Under the pieces are notes generated by a model that was given only the letters and a program-made list of their open reading frames with translations, did not search any database and had not been told where the DNA came from. DNA of 57,633 bases from Romeriopsis navalis LEGE 11480 (GTDB taxonomy: Bacteria > Cyanobacteriota > Cyanobacteriia > Leptolyngbyales > Leptolyngbyaceae), in the NCBI RefSeq assembly GCF_015207035.1, contig NZ_JADEXQ010000031.1, positions 1-57,633 of the forward strand, given 5' to 3'. Shown here piece by piece: positions 17,757-25,376 of this stretch. Both the position numbers and the translations under genes were made by a program. Every line of letters begins with the position of its first letter. Within the stretch, counting starts at the first letter, position 1.

Positions 17757-20700
17757 TTACAAAGAAATCGATCGTACCGGAATCTTACTTTCGATTTCAC
17801 CCTCAGCATCCAAGGCAATCATCCGTAGACGCTCGAGGGTTTCCTGGCTGACATTTTCCCACAGACCGCGTTGGTGTGCCTCAAGCAATCGCTCGGACAT
17901 ATCCCGTGCCGCCCAAGCATTACTCTGCTGAATAAACGCAATATTCTCCGCGTCAAATAGGTATGCTTCCGCCACACCCTGATACATATGGTCTTCGACA
18001 CAATTCGTCGTCGCATCATAGCCAAACAAAAAGTCCACCGTCGCCGACATTTCAAAGGCTCCTTTATAGCCGTGGCGCTTTACCCCGGCGATCCATTTGG
18101 GATTGACGACGCGCGATCGATAAACCTTGGCAATTTCTTCTTTGAGCGATCGTACCTTGGGATTTTCGGTGACGGCATTATCGCCGAAGTAAGTGGTGGG
18201 TTGGGCCTGGCTGAGCAATCGGACGGCGGCAGTCATGCCCCCTTGGAATTGGTAATAGTCGTCGGAATCAAGCAAGTCATGTTCACGATTATCCTGGTTT
18301 TGCAAAACCACCTGCATTTGTGTCAGCCGTTGCGCAAAGGCTTCGGGGGCCGACTGTCCATTGCCTTTGCCGGTGTAAGCATAGCCACTCCAATTCAAAT
18401 AGGCATTCGCTAAATCACCGTCGTCCGTCCAATTCTGCGACTCGATTAAACCTTGGAGGCCCGCACCATAGGCACCGGGCTTGGAACCGAACACGCGGTA
18501 GGTCGATCGTTCCATTGCTTGCTCTGGGGATAAACCTTCTGCCTGCCATTGGGCGGATTCCTGGATGACACTGCCTGACAAGGGATTCTCTGCTGGTGTT
18601 TCATCGAGGGCGGCAACCAGTTTTACTGCTTGATCAAATAAGTCAATCAAATTCGGAAATGCATCCCGAAAGAACCCCGAAATCCGTAGCGTCACATCCA
18701 CCCGTGGTCGGCCTAAAACCGCTAACGGCAATACCTCAAAATCAACCACCCGACGCGAGGCACCATCCCACACAGGCTGCACCCCCATCAATGCAAACGC
18801 CTGCGCCAAGTCATCCCCGCCGGTGCGCATCATCGCTGTGCCCCAGACCGATAAGCCCAAGGTATTCGGGTATTCGCCATTTTCTTGGGTGTAGCGCTCG
18901 ACTAAGACTTCCGCCGCTTTGCGGCCCACGTCCCAGGCACTTTCGGTCGGGACAGCGCGAATATCGACGGAGTAGAAGTTACGACCTGTGGGAAGGACTT
19001 CCGATCTCCCCCTTGTCGGTGCGCCAGATGGAGCACTGGGAATGTAGCCACCGTTGAGTCCGTGGAGCAGGGCAGTGGTTTCTTGAGTGGTTTTTTGGAG
19101 GTTGGGCAAGAGGTGGGTTTGGAGCCAGCGAAGTTCGGTTTGGGTTTGGTGGCCGATTTTTAGGGTGTTGTTGGCTGGTTGCGTGAGTTGTGATCCCCCT
19201 AAATCCCCCTTCAAAAGAGGGACTTTGTTCAAATCTCCCCCTTTTGTTGGCGAAGCCTCTCCGGAGGAGATAGGGGGGCTAGGGGGGATCTGGTCTTCGC
19301 TACCAACCGATCGCCCCCCAATGACCGCATCAACCATTCCCCCCACAAACACCTCAATTGCCTCAACTGCCTGCCCCACATTCCGCCATGTTCCATCCAA
19401 AGCCATTGCCGGATCATCCATCAGCGGGTCAAAATCTAATCCCGAATCCTCAGCAATTGCCCGCGTCAAACCCACCCGTCCAGCTTGAGGATGCCGCGCG
19501 ATCGCAATCAGTAAGTCCCGCAATTGTGTCCCATCCGGACATTGCCCCAGGATATGCAAGCCATCCCGAATTTGCGCTTCCTTTAGTTCACAGAGAGAAC
19601 GATCGAGATAAGTCAAAACCTCTTCTTCGAAGCTTTCCCACCCCTGCTTCAACGACTCCGCCGATAGCGTAATCCCTAAATCCTGATCAAGATTACTTGC
19701 GGCTAAAACTTCGACGATTTTCTCCCGTAGGGCTTTCATCCGTGACGGATCGAGGGTCATTGCTTCGTAATATTCGTCCACTAAGTTCTCTAACGTTTGC
19801 AGGTCGTCGTAGAGTTCGGCCCGGGTCATCGGGGGCGTCAGATGGTCAATGATCACCGCTTGGGCACGGCGTTTTGCCTGGGAGCCTTCGCCCGGATCAT
19901 TGACGATAAACGGATAGAAGTGCGGCATTGTCCCGAAGGCGATCTCGGGATAGCAAGTTTGGGATAGCGCAACGCTTTTGCCGGGAAGCCATTCGAGGTT
20001 GCCGTGTTTGCCGACGTGGACGATCGCATCCGCGCCAAAGCGCGATCGCACCCATTGATAAAACGCCAGATATTCGTGGGTGGGTTCGAGATCCGGTGCA
20101 TGGTAGTTCAAAGTCGGATCTTTGTCATAGCCGCGACTGGGCTGGATACCGAGGAAAATATTACCGAGTTGGATACCGGCGATCGCAAACTCCTCCGTTT
20201 TGAATTTCCCCCAACGTTCCTGCATTGCCTGCTTTACGTCCTCTGGCAATGCACCGAAGAAAGTTAAATAATCCTGCCAAGATAACGTCTGTAAAACCGG
20301 GCGGACCGAGTTAAGTTCAGTGTCGTTTGTAATGCTCTGGGTCAGCCAAGCAATTAGCTCATCGCCGCTTTCGGGAATATCGGAAATCGTGTAGCCCTGT
20401 TGCTGCATGGCTTTTAATAGCGCGACGCAACTCGCCGGTGTATCTAACCCCACACCATTCGCCAATCGACCATCACGGTTGGGATAGTTTGCGAGGATTA
20501 GCGCGACTTTACGATCGGCAACCGCAGTTTCCGCCATCCGCACCCAGCGTTGGGTCAGATCGGCGACAAAGGTGATGCGATCTGATATAGGTTCATAACC
20601 CAGGATTTCCGTTTGCAAGATCGGATGCTTGCCTTGAGCGGCTTTAAACGAAACAGCCCGACTGATAATTCGTCCATCCACCTCGGGCAATGCCACGTTC

Positions 20701-21752
20701 ATAGCGGTATCGGTGGGGGATAATCCGCGCTGTTGCGCTTCCCATTGTTCTGCTCCGCCACCGCTGAGGATGACCTGCAACACGGGTACATCGAGTTGTT
20801 GCCACAGCTCAGTGGTGTCATCGGCAGCAGGTGTTGCTGGGTAGAGGGGCTTGGGCGAAATTAGCGAGAAGCTGGTGGTATTGAGTAGTACACGGATGGG
20901 GTTGTCGTCTTGGGGTTGGAAGTAATCGAGGAGTTCTGCCTGTACATCGGGATCGCGCAGGGAGGAGATGAAGATGGGGATGGGGGTGAGATGGCGATCG
21001 TGGAGGGCTTGGCAGAGGGCATCGATCGGTTTTGTGTTGCCGGAGAGATAATGGGCGCGGTAGAAGATGATGCCGACTTTGGGGTTGTTCGTAGATTGCG
21101 AAGTTTGTGATCCCCCTAAATCCCCCTTCAAAAGGGGGATTTTGATCGAATTCCCCCCTTTTGAAGGGGGGCTAGGGGGGATCTGATCTACTGCACCATT
21201 CGACCACCCATAAACCGCGCATTTTTCAACGACCTGTGGCGATCTCACCTGACAGTTCTGTCCACAACACCGATTCGCCACAAAATACAAAAGCTGCTGA
21301 AGATTCTCAATGCCGCCTTCAATAAAATATCGCCAGACCTGATTTACATCAGTCAATGGCAATGTCGATCGGCTCGATAAGGCTGGGTCTGGTTTGTCAT
21401 CACCGGGTAGCAGAATCAACTGTGCGCCCGTGCGTTCCGAGATTTCCTGAACGACTTCCAAACCATAGGGCCAATAGCCGACGCCACCCAAAACCCGCAC
21501 GACGATCGCCTGGGCTTTTTCGAGCACTTCTTCGGCATAGGTATCGATCGTTAACTGCTGCTGCAACGCCGCGAGATTTACCGCACGAATTTCTGGAAAA
21601 CCCGCAGGTAGATGTTCCCAAGCTCGGGCCAACACCTGAATATCGGTATCTGCCGCTGTGAGAATGACGATCGGCGCGGGATCTTGTTCGATATAAACCA
21701 CGCCCTCTTCCTGTGGATTCCAGCCTCCCGGCATTGCTGCAATTCTATGCAT
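17757..21752 (-). CDS. cobN: CobN-like cobaltochelatase large subunit
   Basis: This 1,331-residue protein belongs to the CobN/ChlH family of large chelatase subunits that hold the tetrapyrrole while a metal is inserted, here probably cobalt into hydrogenobyrinic a,c-diamide. Typical blocks include PVLQVILSGGGAEQWE, GLDTPASCVALL, VHVGKHGNLEWLPGKS, NDPGEGSQAKRRAQAVIIDH and the C-terminal WAARDMSERLLEA. ChlH for magnesium is the alternative, but the operon strongly favours CobN. No CobS/CobT AAA partners are in the window. Two in-frame repeat-derived inserts occur near residues 190-215 and 821-854 (DQIPPSPP...PLLKGDLGGSQ). Start ATG 21752 is 2 bases after cobO. Confidence 0.92.
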   Translation of the reverse strand: MHRIAAMPGGWNPQEEGVVYIEQDPAPIVILTAADTDIQVLARAWEHLPAGFPEIRAVNLAALQQQLTIDTYAEEVLEKAQAIVVRVLGGVGYWPYGLEVVQEISERTGAQLILLPGDDKPDPALSSRSTLPLTDVNQVWRYFIEGGIENLQQLLYFVANRCCGQNCQVRSPQVVEKCAVYGWSNGAVDQIPPSPPSKGGNSIKIPLLKGDLGGSQTSQSTNNPKVGIIFYRAHYLSGNTKPIDALCQALHDRHLTPIPIFISSLRDPDVQAELLDYFQPQDDNPIRVLLNTTSFSLISPKPLYPATPAADDTTELWQQLDVPVLQVILSGGGAEQWEAQQRGLSPTDTAMNVALPEVDGRIISRAVSFKAAQGKHPILQTEILGYEPISDRITFVADLTQRWVRMAETAVADRKVALILANYPNRDGRLANGVGLDTPASCVALLKAMQQQGYTISDIPESGDELIAWLTQSITNDTELNSVRPVLQTLSWQDYLTFFGALPEDVKQAMQERWGKFKTEEFAIAGIQLGNIFLGIQPSRGYDKDPTLNYHAPDLEPTHEYLAFYQWVRSRFGADAIVHVGKHGNLEWLPGKSVALSQTCYPEIAFGTMPHFYPFIVNDPGEGSQAKRRAQAVIIDHLTPPMTRAELYDDLQTLENLVDEYYEAMTLDPSRMKALREKIVEVLAASNLDQDLGITLSAESLKQGWESFEEEVLTYLDRSLCELKEAQIRDGLHILGQCPDGTQLRDLLIAIARHPQAGRVGLTRAIAEDSGLDFDPLMDDPAMALDGTWRNVGQAVEAIEVFVGGMVDAVIGGRSVGSEDQIPPSPPISSGEASPTKGGDLNKVPLLKGDLGGSQLTQPANNTLKIGHQTQTELRWLQTHLLPNLQKTTQETTALLHGLNGGYIPSAPSGAPTRGRSEVLPTGRNFYSVDIRAVPTESAWDVGRKAAEVLVERYTQENGEYPNTLGLSVWGTAMMRTGGDDLAQAFALMGVQPVWDGASRRVVDFEVLPLAVLGRPRVDVTLRISGFFRDAFPNLIDLFDQAVKLVAALDETPAENPLSGSVIQESAQWQAEGLSPEQAMERSTYRVFGSKPGAYGAGLQGLIESQNWTDDGDLANAYLNWSGYAYTGKGNGQSAPEAFAQRLTQMQVVLQNQDNREHDLLDSDDYYQFQGGMTAAVRLLSQAQPTTYFGDNAVTENPKVRSLKEEIAKVYRSRVVNPKWIAGVKRHGYKGAFEMSATVDFLFGYDATTNCVEDHMYQGVAEAYLFDAENIAFIQQSNAWAARDMSERLLEAHQRGLWENVSQETLERLRMIALDAEGEIESKIPVRSISL
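19192..19290. repeat. 99-bp palindromic repeat inside cobN (site 2), with a nested insert
   Basis: This is the same element as at 21109-21183 and 23285-23359: GATCCCCCTAAATCCCCC at one end and GGCTAGGGGGGATC at the other. It is longer by 24 bases, because the right arm is interrupted by GTTGGCGAAGCCTCTCCGG and adjoining bases, itself resembling a separate small cyanobacterial palindrome. Length 99 keeps the cobN frame. Confidence 0.85.
21109..21183. repeat. 75-bp palindromic repeat inside cobN (site 1)
   Basis: GATCCCCCTAAATCCCCC at one end pairs with GGGGGGCTAGGGGGGATC at the other; the middle contains CTTCAAAAGGGGGA and CCCCCTTTTGAAGG arms. The minus strand reads it as DQIPPSPPSKGG, a short linker, then PLLKGDLGGSQ. 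Flanking TTGCGAAGTTTGT is shared with the copy in cobJ. Confidence 0.88.
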
Positions 21753-21754
21753 CG

Positions 21755-22441
21755 TTAAAACTCAATCCCGGCCTGCGCCTTCACACCTTGTTCCCGGAAA
21801 GGATGCTTCACTAGCGTCATTTCCGTCACCAAATCTGCCACTTCGATCAACTCCGCTGGAGCACCCCGACCGGTCAAAATCACATGGTCTAGCTCTGGCT
21901 TTTCGGCCAACCCTTTGATGACGGTATCGACATCGAGATAACCCATCTTCATCGCAATGTTTACTTCATCGAGCAGCACCAGTTTAAATTCAGGATTGCG
22001 AATAAATTCCATGCCCTTTTCCCAAGCAGCATTGGCTTTTTCAATATCGCGCTCGCGGTCTTGGGTATTCCAGGTAAAGCCTTCACCCATCGCATGAAAT
22101 TCTAACTGTGGTGGTTGACCATCTTTGCTCTCCGACCATGGGGCAAATGCCGCTTTCTCTGCGGGTTCCCAAGCGCCTTTAATAAATTGCACGATCGCCA
22201 CTCGATGACCATGACCGAGTGATCGTAAGACCACGCCCAGCGATGCCGTTGTTTTACCTTTACCGTTGCCAGTATTGACAATAATTAAACCCTTTTCGGC
22301 GATTTTATCCGCCATGCGCTTTTCTTGCACTTCTTGGCGACGAGCCATTTTTTTGCGATGTTGCTCATCGCTTAACCCCTTATCAGCGGGAGTCTGTTCG
22401 AGTTCAGCCGGGACATCTTGATTCGACATAATATTCACCAT
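21755..22441 (-). CDS. cobO: Cob(I)yrinic acid a,c-diamide adenosyltransferase (CobO/BtuR)
   Basis: This 228-residue CobA/CobO-type enzyme transfers the adenosyl group of ATP to the cobalt of corrinoids. A charged, Lys/Arg-rich N-terminal extension (about 45 residues) precedes the P-loop NTGNGKGKTTASLG (residues 56-69). Then come VAIVQFIKG, FHAMGEGFTWNTQDRERD, LVLLDEVNIAMKMGYLD and LTGRGAP, all characteristic. Start is ATG 22441 or ATG 22429. It follows cbiG/cobJ by about 59 bases, with a hairpin in the gap, and is 2 bases before cobN. Confidence 0.95.
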   Translation of the reverse strand: MVNIMSNQDVPAELEQTPADKGLSDEQHRKKMARRQEVQEKRMADKIAEKGLIIVNTGNGKGKTTASLGVVLRSLGHGHRVAIVQFIKGAWEPAEKAAFAPWSESKDGQPPQLEFHAMGEGFTWNTQDRERDIEKANAAWEKGMEFIRNPEFKLVLLDEVNIAMKMGYLDVDTVIKGLAEKPELDHVILTGRGAPAELIEVADLVTEMTLVKHPFREQGVKAQAGIEF

Positions 22442-22462
22442 GCATGTTCAAAGTCATCGTCG

Positions 22463-22489
22463 GTTGGGTGCAACAACATAAAACCCAAC
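22463..22489. repeat. Hairpin repeat between cobJ and cobO
   Basis: GTTGGGT (22463-22469) and ACCCAAC (22483-22489) form a small stem around an AT-rich loop. It resembles the GTTGGGTTT/AAACCCAAC palindromes of cyanobacteria. It is within the operon and could affect mRNA processing or simply be a mobile palindrome. Confidence 0.5.
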
Positions 22490-22500
22490 GCATCCACCAA

Positions 22501-24030
22501 TCACCGATCGTACCGGCGCGGCGTATAAACCCATTGCCTCCCCCCTTGCTCAAACACACGGGTTTTGCTCGAACCAACGAGAATCATCGTGCGCATATTG
22601 GCATCCTCGCTTTGCAGATCGCCTAAATGCTTCACCCGAATATTTTGGCCCGGACGCCCGACATTTTCCGCCAGGACGATCGGCGTTGTCCCATCCCGAT
22701 ATTCCAACAGTTTTTCCTTCGCTTTTTCCAACTGCCACCGCCGCTGACTCGAAATCGGATTGTAAAACGCCATCACAAAATCCGCCTGCGCTGCCTGGGC
22801 AATTCGCTGTTCAATCACCTCCCACGGTTTGAGAATGTCGGAGAGCGAAATCGCGCAGAAGTCGTGCCCGATCGGTGCCCCAATCAAAGCCGCCGCCCCC
22901 TGCATCGCTGAAATCCCTGGACAGACCTGAAGATTTAAATCCTGCCAAGTTGTTTTCGCATCCGTCTCCATGGCTTCAAACACCGCCGCCGCCATCGCAT
23001 AAATCCCCGGATCACCGGATGAAACCATCACTACCGATTTTCCTGTAGCTGCAAAATCGAGGGCGGCACGGGCACGATCGAGTTCCTCGCGGTTATCTGA
23101 CTCGTGACGATTCTGGGTTGTACGAAGTGGCTCGACCAAGTTGAGATAGGTTTTGTAGCCGAACCAGTCAGTAGATGTTTCGAGTACACGTCGGACTTCG
23201 GGCGTCATCCAATCGATGCAGCCGGGACCAGTGCCGATGATAGCTAGGCGTCCTGGAAGTTGGTAGGTTTGTTGCGAAGTTTGTGATCCCCCTAAATCCC
23301 CCTTCAAAAGGGGGACTTTGATCTTGTCCCCCCCTTTTGAAGGGGGGCTAGGGGGGATCTGGTCCACGCCACCCACCGACAATTCAAAGTCCCCCAGAAT
23401 TGGGGGATTTAGGGGGCCGACCACGCGATACACCAAACAATCAGGCCCAGGCTCCCCACCTTCTCCAACGACGATCGACAAATCCGCCCCATCATCCACC
23501 GGCAACTTCGCCGCATCCAACCAATCCGTTTGCCCGATAATCCGCACCGACTGCCCCGCTAAAAGTGCTGCCAGAAAATCTTTCCCATCATCGGGATTCA
23601 CCAGCTCATAACCCGCTGGTGGCGACAACAACGAAGTCCGAAACCGAATCTCTCCGGCTGTCGTAATCGCCGGTACAGTCTGCAAAATCTGCCCCACCTG
23701 ATGCGCCAAGGCATTCGCCCCGCTGACACCACCAAGGAGTGGTACGACTGCGCTGCCATCTTCCGCAACCGCCAACAACGGTGGCTCCTGCCATTTATTC
23801 CCTAACAGCGGCGCGATCGTCCGAATCAAAATTCCCGAGGCACAAACCCCAATCACTGCTGTACCCTGCCGAAACAATGTCTGCACCGTATCGCCAAACT
23901 CATCGAAAGTTTGATCGACATCCGATACACGTTTAGCGAAACCATATAATTTTGCATCGGGTAACGCCGCAACCACTTGCTGCCCGATCGCCACACTTTG
24001 CTGATTTAGTACTACTACCGCAACTTCCAT
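22501..24030 (-). CDS. cobJ: CbiG N-terminal region fused to precorrin-3B C17-methyltransferase (CobJ/CbiH)
   Basis: This 509-residue fusion has two parts. Residues 1-200 resemble the N-terminal and middle parts of CbiG (TAVIGVCASGILIRTIAPLL, then VVPLLGGVSGANALA); CbiG opens the ring lactone during corrin contraction in the cobalt-early pathway, and the CobE-like C-terminal part is absent. Residues from about 260 are the CobJ/CbiH SAM methyltransferase: LAIIGTGPGCIDWMTPEV, SSGDPGIYAMA, CPGISAMQGAAALIGAP, FYNPIS. ATG 24030 is chosen because it overlaps the cobI stop as TAATG. The junction between the halves (residues 205-248) is made of palindromic repeat DNA read in frame. Confidence 0.92.
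   Translation of the reverse strand: MEVAVVVLNQQSVAIGQQVVAALPDAKLYGFAKRVSDVDQTFDEFGDTVQTLFRQGTAVIGVCASGILIRTIAPLLGNKWQEPPLLAVAEDGSAVVPLLGGVSGANALAHQVGQILQTVPAITTAGEIRFRTSLLSPPAGYELVNPDDGKDFLAALLAGQSVRIIGQTDWLDAAKLPVDDGADLSIVVGEGGEPGPDCLVYRVVGPLNPPILGDFELSVGGVDQIPPSPPSKGGDKIKVPLLKGDLGGSQTSQQTYQLPGRLAIIGTGPGCIDWMTPEVRRVLETSTDWFGYKTYLNLVEPLRTTQNRHESDNREELDRARAALDFAATGKSVVMVSSGDPGIYAMAAAVFEAMETDAKTTWQDLNLQVCPGISAMQGAAALIGAPIGHDFCAISLSDILKPWEVIEQRIAQAAQADFVMAFYNPISSQRRWQLEKAKEKLLEYRDGTTPIVLAENVGRPGQNIRVKHLGDLQSEDANMRTMILVGSSKTRVFEQGGRQWVYTPRRYDR
23285..23359. repeat. 75-bp palindromic repeat inside cobJ, at the CbiG-CobJ junction
   Basis: This copy is nearly identical to cobN site 1 and has the same length: GATCCCCCTAAATCCCCC to GGCTAGGGGGGATC with inner TTCAAAAGGGGG and CCCCCCTTTTGAAGG arms. 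It is translated as DQIPPSPPSKGG, then PLLKGDLGGSQ. The shared upstream flank GTTGCGAAGTTTGT suggests the mobile unit is longer than 75 bp. Confidence 0.88.
23386..23417. repeat. Second, shorter palindromic repeat in the cobJ linker
   Basis: CCCCCAGAATTGGGGG (23391-23406) is a near-perfect palindrome followed by ATTTAGGGGGC and preceded by AAAGT. The minus strand reads it as GPLNPPILGDFELS. It shares the CCCCCTAAATCCCCC and GGGGGACTTTG modules with the 75-bp element 27 bases away. Confidence 0.75.
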
Positions 24031-24746
24031 TAGCCCTTTGCCCAATCCCATTCACTCGGAATCACAATGATCGAGAAATACGGCACTTCGGCTGGATCGA
24101 CCTCGAGAATTGGGACGATGCGTTGTCGATCGGTGGTCGCCCGTTCGACAAATAAGGCCCGATCGATGAGTCCCACATCCTTCAGCACATTCCGCACTTT
24201 CTCGAAATTCCGCCCTAGTTTCATCACCACCGCCGCATCTGTATGCTGCAACTGTTTCGTCAGTTTCTCCGCTGGCAGAATTCCCGAAAGTACCGTAAAC
24301 ACATCATTCCGATAAGTCAGCGGTGTACGTAACATTGATGCACTGGCCATCACTGAAGACACACCCGGAATAATCTCTGTGGGAAACTGCGGTGATAAGC
24401 GATTAAACAAATACATGAACGTGCCGAAGAAAAACGGATCGCCTTCACAGAGCACCGCAATATCCTGTCCGGCGGCTAAATGCTCTGCCAAAACTCCGGC
24501 CCAGTAGTCATATTTCGGCTGGGAGGACTCCGCAAGTTTAAACGGGAAATCCATGCCAATTTCCGTCTGCTCTGGCTTTAAGTAATCCGCTACAATGCTG
24601 CGTGAAATGCACCGACCATCGGGCGACTTCGGATAAGCGACGATCGGCACCGACTGCAAAATTCGATACCCCTTCAGCGTTAGCAATTCTGGATCGCCAG
24701 GTCCTAGACCGATGCCGTACAATGTGCCCATTTTAGTTTCAGTCAT
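24030..24746 (-). CDS. cobI: Precorrin-2 C20-methyltransferase (CobI/CbiL)
   Basis: This 238-residue SAM-dependent enzyme methylates C-20 of precorrin-2. The tetrapyrrole methylase fold is shown by LYGIGLGPGDPELLTLKG at the N-terminus, AYPKSPDGRC, VLCEGDPFFFGTFMYL and TEIIPGVSSVMASASML. The start ATG 24746 overlaps the cobH stop (TAATG), and its own stop overlaps the cobJ start the same way, so cobH-cobI-cobJ are translationally coupled. Length is normal. Confidence 0.96.
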   Translation of the reverse strand: MTETKMGTLYGIGLGPGDPELLTLKGYRILQSVPIVAYPKSPDGRCISRSIVADYLKPEQTEIGMDFPFKLAESSQPKYDYWAGVLAEHLAAGQDIAVLCEGDPFFFGTFMYLFNRLSPQFPTEIIPGVSSVMASASMLRTPLTYRNDVFTVLSGILPAEKLTKQLQHTDAAVVMKLGRNFEKVRNVLKDVGLIDRALFVERATTDRQRIVPILEVDPAEVPYFSIIVIPSEWDWAKG

Positions 24747-25372
24747 TATTCCTTCTCCTGTGCCAGGGCATTCACCGCTGCTGCCGCGATCGCGCTGCCA
24801 CCCCGTCGCCCATGCAACGTAATGAATGGCACTCCGCGACTATTGGCCGCGAGTTCTGCCTTTGACTCCGCTGCGCCGACAAATCCCACTGGGAAACCCA
24901 GAATCAAAGCCGGTTTGGGGGCACCTTCATCAATCAATTCGAGTAAGCGAAATAACGCCGTGGGCGCATTGCCGATCGCCACTACAGCGCCTTCCACTTG
25001 CGGTAGCCAGAAGTCGATTGCAGCAGCCGATCGGGTATTGCCAATCTGTTTGGCTAAGGCCGGTGTTTCGGGATGCTTCAGGGTACAAATCACTTCGTTG
25101 TTTGCTGGCAAACGACTACGGGTCACTCCATGCGCAACCATCTGCGCATCACAGATAATCGGTGCGCCATTGGCTAATACGGCCCGTCCGATCGCCCCCG
25201 CGCCTTTAGAAGCCGCCACATCCGACACAATGTCCGTCATCCCTGAAGAATGAATCAGCCGCACTACGAGCTTTTCTAAGTCTTCCGGCACCTGGGATAA
25301 ATCAGCCTCGGCCCGAATCATGGCAAAGGATTTATCGTATATTTCACTGCCTACCCGTATGTAATCCAGCAT
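24746..25372 (-). CDS. cobH: Precorrin-8X methylmutase (CobH/CbiC)
   Basis: This 208-residue enzyme moves the methyl group from C-11 to C-12 to form hydrogenobyrinic acid. Family features are the VRLIHSSGMTD block with the catalytic His, GAPIICDAQMVAHGVTR, AIGNAPTALFRLLELI, and the C-terminal ILGFPVGFVGAAESK. ATG 25372 lies 4 bases after the cobG stop, and its stop overlaps cobI by one base. Confidence 0.96.
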   Translation of the reverse strand: MLDYIRVGSEIYDKSFAMIRAEADLSQVPEDLEKLVVRLIHSSGMTDIVSDVAASKGAGAIGRAVLANGAPIICDAQMVAHGVTRSRLPANNEVICTLKHPETPALAKQIGNTRSAAAIDFWLPQVEGAVVAIGNAPTALFRLLELIDEGAPKPALILGFPVGFVGAAESKAELAANSRGVPFITLHGRRGGSAIAAAAVNALAQEKE

Positions 25373-25376
25373 TGCT

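Noticed and set aside
18950-19040. Possible third translated repeat in cobN, encoding GAPTRGRSEVLPTGRNFYS
   Set aside because: The DNA has no clear mirrored arms and the boundaries cannot be defined, so I did not list it as a repeat.
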